Shown here one piece after another: positions 15,308-19,961 of a DNA stretch of 19,961 nt. Every line of letters starts with the position of its first letter. Within the stretch, counting starts at the first letter, position 1. The stretch covers positions 1 to 19,961 of the forward strand of contig CAZNXM010000030.1 in NCBI GenBank assembly GCA_964577145.1, given 5' to 3'. The position numbers and the translations under genes were made by a program. The DNA comes from MGIIa-K1 sp964577145 (lineage in GTDB: Archaea; Thermoplasmatota; Poseidoniia; Poseidoniales; Poseidoniaceae). The notes beneath the pieces were generated by a model. It saw only the letters and a program-made list of their open reading frames with translations, ran no database searches and was not told where the DNA came from.

Positions 15308-16522
15308 TCACCCAAGTGCCTGAACTGCCTCAACAAGAGTATCAGCAAAGAGTCTAACTTCTTCTTCAGTATTGTATAGGTATGCACTTGCTCGTAGTGA
15401 TCCGGTATCGATTCCTCGGTCATTAAACCACGAGTGAACACAATGCATTCCGCTCCTAACCATGACCCCCACTGCTTCATCGAGGAGGATTGCAACATCG
15501 TGGGCATCTATTCCATCTAGAAGAACTGAACATATTCCTCCACGCTTTGCGGCATCAGTTGGCCCAATGATGTTGATTCCATCTACATCTTTGATCACAG
15601 AAGTCATGATTCTGTTTAGTTGAACTTCATGTTCATGTACAGCGTTGAGGTCGAGCGTTGAAATGTAATCTACAGCCGCCTCAGTTCCAAGAATTCCAGC
15701 GTAATTACCCAATCCTCCTTCAAAGCGGTCAGGTGGTTTTGCCCAGACTAGAGAGTCATAGCTCGAGGATGCAACAGTTGAGCCACCGGCATGAATAGAA
15801 CGCATATTTTCCAGCAAATCCATACGACCCCATAGGCCTCCCATTCCTGAAGGCCCCATCATTTTGTGAATAGAGAAAGCCATGAAGTCTATGCCTAAAT
15901 CCTGAACATCTACTTTCATGTGGGGAGTGGATTGTGCACCGTCGATGCATACCAATGCCCCGTGATCCTTTGCTACTTTGGCAACCTCCTTCACCGGAGT
16001 AGCTATGCCATCGAGATTGCCTACGTGGGAGAGTGAGACCATTTTGAGTTTGGACCCAGCATTTGCACATGCTAATTCAAATGCTTCCATATCGAATGTA
16101 TTATCGGAATTTGAGCGGATTACTCGGTGGTCAATACCTTGTTCTTCTTCGAGTTGAAGCCATGGTACTAAATTGGAATTATGTTCTCTATCTGTGGTTA
16201 GAACAACATCACCCTTCGACCACCTCAAACCTTTTGCCACTTGATTGAGCGAATGAGTTGCATTTTTGGTAAAAATCATCTCACCGGTTTGTGGTGCGTT
16301 GAATAATTCTGCAAGTTTCCTTCTCGTTGCAGCCATACGTCGTGAAACGGTGGTTGCATAGCGGTGAACGGACCTTCCTCCACAACCTGGCGAGACCTCA
16401 TAATAGGACTGAATTGCATCGACTACGCTTTGCGGACGCAACGTCATACAAGCATTATCGAGATATGCAGGGGGAGTCTCTTCTCGCAAAGTCGGGAAAT
16501 CGTTTCTGCGTTCTCTAAACAT
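15308..16522 (-). CDS. sufS: SufS-like cysteine desulfurase (class V aminotransferase fold)
   Basis: A PLP enzyme that would release sulfur from cysteine as an enzyme persulfide for Fe-S cluster assembly or tRNA thiolation. Numbered from ATG 16522 (404 residues): PLP-contacting VCIDGAQ with Asp194, the Schiff-base Lys220 in FSIHKMMGPSGMGGLWG, the substrate-side region AKPPDRFEGGLGNYAGILG, and the catalytic Cys361 in VRSGMHCVHSW, equivalent to RxGxHC of SufS. The family's Cys loop and length (~405) fit the SufS/CsdA group better than IscS/NifS. No SufB, SufC, SufD, SufE or SufU gene is in the window. The ATG overlaps the upstream gene's TGA (TGATG), with GGAGGT six bases upstream (16529-16534), so translation is coupled and efficient. 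Confidence 0.88.
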   Translation of the reverse strand: MFRERRNDFPTLREETPPAYLDNACMTLRPQSVVDAIQSYYEVSPGCGGRSVHRYATTVSRRMAATRRKLAELFNAPQTGEMIFTKNATHSLNQVAKGLRWSKGDVVLTTDREHNSNLVPWLQLEEEQGIDHRVIRSNSDNTFDMEAFELACANAGSKLKMVSLSHVGNLDGIATPVKEVAKVAKDHGALVCIDGAQSTPHMKVDVQDLGIDFMAFSIHKMMGPSGMGGLWGRMDLLENMRSIHAGGSTVASSSYDSLVWAKPPDRFEGGLGNYAGILGTEAAVDYISTLDLNAVHEHEVQLNRIMTSVIKDVDGINIIGPTDAAKRGGICSVLLDGIDAHDVAILLDEAVGVMVRSGMHCVHSWFNDRGIDTGSLRASAYLYNTEEEVRLFADTLVEAVQALG

Positions 16523-17688
16523 CACCAGACCTCCGAATCGGGGAGATAATCGCTGACGGGACTATTGACTCCACAATCAGAGCATGCGAGACGTGTAGGA
16601 TAATTCTCATCACATCCTTCGCATACACTTCCGGGAATACCTCGTCTATTGCAATTTTCAGTAGGACAATCCACGAGAAGTTCTCCAGTATCATTTACAC
16701 TAACAGGTGCAGGAGCGCCGCACGAGGAACATTCGCCTTCAGAAGAAATGTGAATACTGCTATCGATTAATTCGGCTTCAGCACTTGTGGCAGCCTTTGT
16801 GCGTACTCTTGTTCCAGTTCCTAGCATACGTTGGGGGAACCAGAGAAGTTGCATTAGCAAGAATATTGCTAACAGACCACTAATGATGTGCAATACTAAT
16901 GCATAAGTCCTTTCAACATCACGATCTGCTACGAAATGAGCACCAGCCCATCCATTGAATATTACCAACATCATCCAAGATACAACCATGAAAGTCCATG
17001 CGTAAAGACTGTGCTCACCCATCGCTCTTTCCATCACTCTAACATCGGTATGGACATGATGTTCTTGAACATGTAAATCTCGAGTTTCTATGACTGCCTT
17101 CCAAAAGAAATATCCGAAGAAACCAGCAATTATCGTTAGAATAATCCCCCCGAGCATTTCACCAATATCGAATCCAATTGGGAAATTAGGCATCTTCGAA
17201 TGAATGAATAACATTCCTCCCATTGCCGTTGCCCACACTATCATCACATTGACGACATGGCCGCGCATGATGGGAAAAATCACTGATAATTGAACGATAA
17301 ACCAAACCCACAAAATACCTGAAGTGATTATCTGGAAGAAGTCAAATCCACCGACCATCATCAGTCCATCTTTACCGGTAACGGCTGCATCACCACCCGA
17401 AAAAACCTCTCCTGAAAGGCTACCGAGAAGGAATGCAGCAAATCCCGTAGCTAGTGCGATATAATGGCTCGAGTTCCATTCATGGCGCAGGAGTCTGAAT
17501 TGAAACTTCCACTCTTTTCGCAAACGGTCGATGCTAGTAAATACGGAGTGAATGTCTGCAAATGATTTCTGAAGTTCGATATCTCTAAGTCGAAACGGCA
17601 TCTCATCATGCTCGTCTTCAACGAGGGTTGCTTCCGCAATTTCATCCCCCGCCATGGATGACGGTGCACATCTCTCCCTTTGAGTCAT
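16522..17688 (-). CDS. Six-helix membrane protein with C-terminal eight-cysteine zinc module
   Basis: I do not recognise this family. Numbered from ATG 17688 (388 residues): an acidic cytoplasmic N-terminus with a helical charged segment to about 75, then six hydrophobic helices near 76-93, 117-140, 144-162, 177-196, 227-249 and 262-285. The loop between helices 4 and 5 is His-rich (HVQEHHVHTD, His206/210/211/213). The C-terminal ~80 residues carry Cys at 320, 323, 341, 346, 356, 359, 369 and 372, enough for two zinc-ribbon-like sites. The frame opens at GTG 17703, but that GTG is part of the GGAGGTG motif, so ATG 17688 (12 bases after it) is preferred. First gene of the operon with sufS and the subtilisin. 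Transport, sensing or regulation are all possible. Confidence 0.8.
   Translation of the reverse strand: MTQRERCAPSSMAGDEIAEATLVEDEHDEMPFRLRDIELQKSFADIHSVFTSIDRLRKEWKFQFRLLRHEWNSSHYIALATGFAAFLLGSLSGEVFSGGDAAVTGKDGLMMVGGFDFFQIITSGILWVWFIVQLSVIFPIMRGHVVNVMIVWATAMGGMLFIHSKMPNFPIGFDIGEMLGGIILTIIAGFFGYFFWKAVIETRDLHVQEHHVHTDVRVMERAMGEHSLYAWTFMVVSWMMLVIFNGWAGAHFVADRDVERTYALVLHIISGLLAIFLLMQLLWFPQRMLGTGTRVRTKAATSAEAELIDSSIHISSEGECSSCGAPAPVSVNDTGELLVDCPTENCNRRGIPGSVCEGCDENYPTRLACSDCGVNSPVSDYLPDSEVW
16529..16534 (-). promoter_or_regulatory. Shine-Dalgarno sequence of sufS, inside upstream gene
   Basis: ACCTCC on the + strand reads GGAGGT on the - strand, six bases before the sufS ATG at 16522. It sits within the last codons of the membrane protein gene, which ends in TGA overlapping the ATG (TGATG). 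This decides the start against the alternative GTG at 16525 and indicates translational coupling. Confidence 0.75.
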
Positions 17689-17699
17689 TTCGGTTGTTC

Positions 17700-17718
17700 G
17701 CACCTCCTATGGAGGTGC
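17700..17718 (-). promoter_or_regulatory. Perfect palindrome containing the Shine-Dalgarno sequence of the operon
   Basis: GCACCTCC-TAT-GGAGGTGC is a perfect 8-bp inverted repeat with a 3-base centre. On the - strand mRNA, the 3' arm is the GGAGGTGC Shine-Dalgarno sequence of the 16522-17688 gene, and the 5' arm is its exact complement. A folded leader would sequester the ribosome-binding site. The arrangement could act as a translational switch or as a DNA operator, or be chance. On the + strand the same sequence precedes an ATG at 17720 with a 28-codon frame. Confidence 0.5.
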
Positions 17719-17756
17719 TATGTCACAAAGCGAGATAATCAGCAACTCTGATTTGT

Positions 17757-19316
17757 TCATTCCTCTATTCCAGAGGTGGCCGTTGTTGAGTATGTTGCTT
17801 GAATAGTACGCTCAATATTCTGTGGTAAAGGAGCCTCAGGTTCGGAATATAATTCAGCTAAAACAATCCCGTCATAGAGGCTTGGTCCACTGCCGAGGTA
17901 GTATACCGAACCACGTCGAGTTCGAGAATCCTCAGGCATTGGCTTCTCTAGTTCTGCACATTCTGCGGTACATCCATCTGCAAATGCGATGTATGCACGA
18001 CCTTCACGGTCGATATGAAGGTCATTGAAATCCAATAGATTGCGATTGGAGCCACCGATGTCGCGGCAATCACCGCTGTTTAGGCAAATCGCGCCAACTT
18101 GAACTGGGTCATCAGTGACTCGAACAGTGTGGAAAATAGGTTCAGCATCGAGTGCATTGATACTGTATGTGATATAGAGATGATAACTGACATTTGAGTT
18201 TGCATAATGCGGATTACCATCCCATTCTGCACCATCCAAATCCAACTCTCCAAGTTCCTCAGCATTCTCGCTTCCAAGATAGGTAATTGCAATTCTACCC
18301 GGGTCACCTGAATCGATTTGCGGGAAGGTCGTGGAAATCACTTCAATTGGACTTACACGAATGCTATCTTGCTCCCAAGTAATACCGGAGTCGATACTGC
18401 GCGACATGTAGACGCCTTGGTCGTACCCAGTCCAAATGTGATATGCATTAGAATCGGTATCGGTTGCAACTTCAGAATTCTTGCGAGGATTAGGTGTGCC
18501 AACATCATCACCCATGGTTCGTGTTTGCCAGGAAAAGCCATTATCCTTGGAGAAAATAATGCTCGGAGTTTCTACACGTGGAGTGACATAAACAGTTCCA
18601 TCTGGGGCGGTAGTAATTGCTCCATGTAATCCACCATTAGTAGTTGCAAGACCAATAATTTGACCGCCTACTTCGAAGGACGCGCCTCCATCATAACTTG
18701 TAAAACAGAAAATCCCTGCGAGTTTATTGTAGCAGAAATATACAGCTTCTTCGTATGTAATTGAACCAGTTATCGACCCTAGAAGGCCGTATCCACTATC
18801 GGTCCATGGACCAGTTGCTAATTTGATGTGATCATTCAGGGGTGTTGGTCCAGAGTCGTGAGGATTGCCCATCCAAGATTGTCCGTCATTATCCGACCAA
18901 CCAATCCAAGTTGATTCAAGGCCCATCATGTGGATGTTGAACACACGATCAGTAACAGGGTCGACCCACCCATATGGGTCGCTGGTGAATGGTGCTTGAG
19001 TAATGTCAGCTACATTTTCCCAACTCTGCCCATAATCACATGAGCGCATTGGCTTCTCCATTGCAATGAAGAACATACAGCCGCTTGATGTGATGCCAAT
19101 ACTCGGTTCAGGTCCATCTTCACCAACGTCACTGAAAACGAATTCCAATGGCATTGGAGGGGCATTGATGGCCATTCCATCGGTGCCGGTAACGAAGGTG
19201 CGACCATCGTCTACAGGCTCTTCTGGTGGTGCAGGTGGTGCGGCATCATCTTGGAAACAGCCAGACATTGGAAGAGTCACCATTAGGACTCCAAGCAGCA
19301 ACGCCATCGCACGCAT
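17757..19316 (-). CDS. Lipoprotein with Asp-box (BNR) beta-propeller
   Basis: A 519-residue exported lipoprotein. Numbered from ATG 19316: signal peptide 1-19 (MRAMALLLGVLMVTLPMSG), lipobox-like PMSGC with lipid-carrying Cys20, then a Pro/acidic linker (DDAAPPAPPEEPVDDG). Five Asp-box motifs (SxDxGxxW type) are near 92-98 (CDYGQSW), 141-148 (DNDGQSW), 207-214 (SYDGGASF), 256-263 (KDNGFSW) and 307-314 (IDSGITW). This is the pattern of sialidase-like and BNR-repeat propellers, many of which bind or cut glycans; no catalytic set can be claimed here. Paired Cys residues in the second half (CLNSGDCRD, CTAEC) suggest disulfides outside the cell. A TTG at 19343 opens the frame, but ATG 19316 begins a proper signal peptide. 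The start of the next - strand gene is 68 bases downstream. Confidence 0.88.
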   Translation of the reverse strand: MRAMALLLGVLMVTLPMSGCFQDDAAPPAPPEEPVDDGRTFVTGTDGMAINAPPMPLEFVFSDVGEDGPEPSIGITSSGCMFFIAMEKPMRSCDYGQSWENVADITQAPFTSDPYGWVDPVTDRVFNIHMMGLESTWIGWSDNDGQSWMGNPHDSGPTPLNDHIKLATGPWTDSGYGLLGSITGSITYEEAVYFCYNKLAGIFCFTSYDGGASFEVGGQIIGLATTNGGLHGAITTAPDGTVYVTPRVETPSIIFSKDNGFSWQTRTMGDDVGTPNPRKNSEVATDTDSNAYHIWTGYDQGVYMSRSIDSGITWEQDSIRVSPIEVISTTFPQIDSGDPGRIAITYLGSENAEELGELDLDGAEWDGNPHYANSNVSYHLYITYSINALDAEPIFHTVRVTDDPVQVGAICLNSGDCRDIGGSNRNLLDFNDLHIDREGRAYIAFADGCTAECAELEKPMPEDSRTRRGSVYYLGSGPSLYDGIVLAELYSEPEAPLPQNIERTIQATYSTTATSGIEE

Positions 19317-19337
19317 ATTTACTGCGACTATGCTATT

Positions 19338-19361
19338 ACGCAATTATGTTGCGTCGCGCAA
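19338..19361. promoter_or_regulatory. Alternating inverted half-sites upstream of Asp-box lipoprotein
   Basis: ACGCAA (19338-19343), TTGCGT (19349-19354) and CGCAA (19357-19361) form two overlapping inverted repeats: ACGCAA-TTATG-TTGCGT and TTGCG-TCG-CGCAA. They lie 22-45 bases upstream of the ATG at 19316, where the promoter should be, so they could be an operator for a dimeric regulator. The DNA pattern is seen; the role is inferred. Confidence 0.4.
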
Positions 19362-19417
19362 AGCCATCTCAGTTGACCCAGAGAGGGAGATTAGAACTCG
19401 CATTATTGGGCTAACCT

Positions 19418-19440
19418 TACTCAATAACAATTACTCAATA
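19418..19440. repeat. Direct repeat TTACTCAATA x2 upstream of Asp-box lipoprotein
   Basis: TTACTCAATA occurs at 19418-19427 and again at 19431-19440, separated by ACA, a 13-base repeat period. The pair lies about 100 bases upstream of the lipoprotein ATG and ten bases beyond the stop of the next lipoprotein gene (19451). It may be a tandem regulator site or part of the 3' end of the preceding transcript. Confidence 0.4.
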
Positions 19441-19450
19441 GGGGGTTGGT

Positions 19451-19960
19451 CTAGACGTGTCCTATACCCTGGACCCATTTGGTACATTCATATGTACCAT
19501 CATTATTGTCGTCCCCATAAAAACTGGAAATACCAATTGGTTGGTACTGTACTCCACCATCATCATCAATAGCAATTAATTGAATCAATTCCAAACATTG
19601 CCCAGAATTTTCAGGATCAGTAGAATTTTCAGGATTGTATAATGATGGGTTAAACCAAGTATCTGTGTAATTCAATTGGAGACGGTTGTAAGGGAAGGGA
19701 TTGATTTGCATGTTTATAGTGCCATCTAAATTAAAATCCAATCCAAACTCTATGATGCTCCCATCATAATCTTGAGCCATTACCTCGAAGAAAATATCGA
19801 ATTGACCACTTCGATGCATTTGACTGTATATCACTGGGAGTTGGTTGGTTTGATTGGATTCCTCATCAGTGGCATCGGCATCACCAACAGCATCATCAAA
19901 ACATCCAGTCATAGGCAGCATCACAACAAGCAGTAGAACAAATACACGATCTATCTTCAT
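19451..19960 (-). CDS. Small predicted lipoprotein, 169 residues
   Basis: The N-terminus MKIDRVFVLLLVVMLPMTGC is a lipoprotein signal peptide with Cys20 as the lipid site. The mature part starts with an acidic spacer (FDDAVGDADATDEESNQTNQ), followed by a beta-rich domain with acidic, aromatic segments (FDIFFEVMAQDYDGSIIEFGLDFNLDGTINMQ) that resembles PKD/Ig-like surface domains. DFNLDGTI and GDDNNDGTYEC resemble calcium-binding loops. Two Cys residues (in GQCLEL and YECTKW) may form a disulfide. The signal peptide closely resembles that of the neighbouring Asp-box lipoprotein (LPMTGC against LPMSGC). The ATG is one base from the window edge, so its promoter and ribosome-binding site cannot be seen. 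The function is unknown. Confidence 0.85.
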   Translation of the reverse strand: MKIDRVFVLLLVVMLPMTGCFDDAVGDADATDEESNQTNQLPVIYSQMHRSGQFDIFFEVMAQDYDGSIIEFGLDFNLDGTINMQINPFPYNRLQLNYTDTWFNPSLYNPENSTDPENSGQCLELIQLIAIDDDGGVQYQPIGISSFYGDDNNDGTYECTKWVQGIGHV

Positions 19961-19961
19961 A

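Noticed and set aside
17720..17806. 28-codon + strand frame after GGAGGTG (MSQSEIISNSDLFIPLFQRW...)
   Set aside because: The Shine-Dalgarno-like motif is explained by the palindrome serving the - strand gene, and most of the frame overlaps the 3' end of the Asp-box lipoprotein gene. It is kept only as a remote possibility.

Overview
The window looks like a compact archaeal chromosome segment, most probably from a marine Thermoplasmatota lineage of the Marine Group II (Poseidoniales) type. The archaeal assignment rests on aIF6, the Rpo7/Spt4 pair, ribosomal proteins S24e and S27ae, an archaeal-type D-aminoacyl-tRNA deacylase (DTD2) and an HVO_0476-type zinc-finger protein, together with an archaeal-style 5S rRNA. 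The finer placement is inferred from the very large FG-GAP/CARDB surface protein and the lipobox lipoproteins; no phylogeny was possible.

Layout. (1) 1-1911, + strand: the 5S rRNA (its first few bases cut off by the window edge), two stem-loops, aIF6 and purC. (2) 1912-8110, - strand: a 1844-residue exported surface protein, then an unrecognised 210-residue protein whose stop codon abuts the purC stop. (3) 8111-8404: a 294-base divergent intergenic region with a TATA-like box and two inverted repeats. (4) 8405-9768, + strand: a tight operon of rpo7 (rpoE1), spt4, rps24e and rps27ae. The 56-codon rps27ae is easily missed. (5) 9775-10629, - strand: a probable cytoplasmic beta-propeller protein. 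(6) 10686-12613, + strand: dtdA, then a stand-alone proline dehydrogenase. (7) 12614-13387 (-): an HVO_0476-family zinc-finger protein, divergent from a SAM-dependent methyltransferase (13444-14172, +). (8) 14163-17688, - strand: an apparent operon of a six-helix membrane protein with a C-terminal eight-cysteine zinc module, a SufS-like cysteine desulfurase and a membrane-anchored subtilisin. (9) 17757-19960, - strand: two lipoproteins, one an Asp-box (BNR) propeller.

Information-processing and metabolic genes (5S, aIF6, PurC, Rpo7/Spt4/S24e/S27ae, DTD2, proline dehydrogenase, methyltransferase) lie on the + strand. Nearly all envelope and exported proteins lie on the - strand. Gene ends are packed: two convergent pairs have directly abutting stop codons (TAATCA), one overlaps by 10 bases, and several same-strand pairs overlap by one base (TGATG). 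Good Shine-Dalgarno motifs (GGAGG/GGAGGTG) precede several genes, so leadered translation is used. For several genes the longest open frame begins at GTG or TTG upstream of a better-supported ATG; I chose the ATG and give the reason. I saw no CRISPR array, tRNA, insertion sequence or phage gene. The features most worth a second look are the membrane/SufS/subtilisin operon, the palindrome that encloses its Shine-Dalgarno sequence, the repeat tail on S24e, the altered zinc site in Spt4 and the stem-loop pair after the 5S rRNA.
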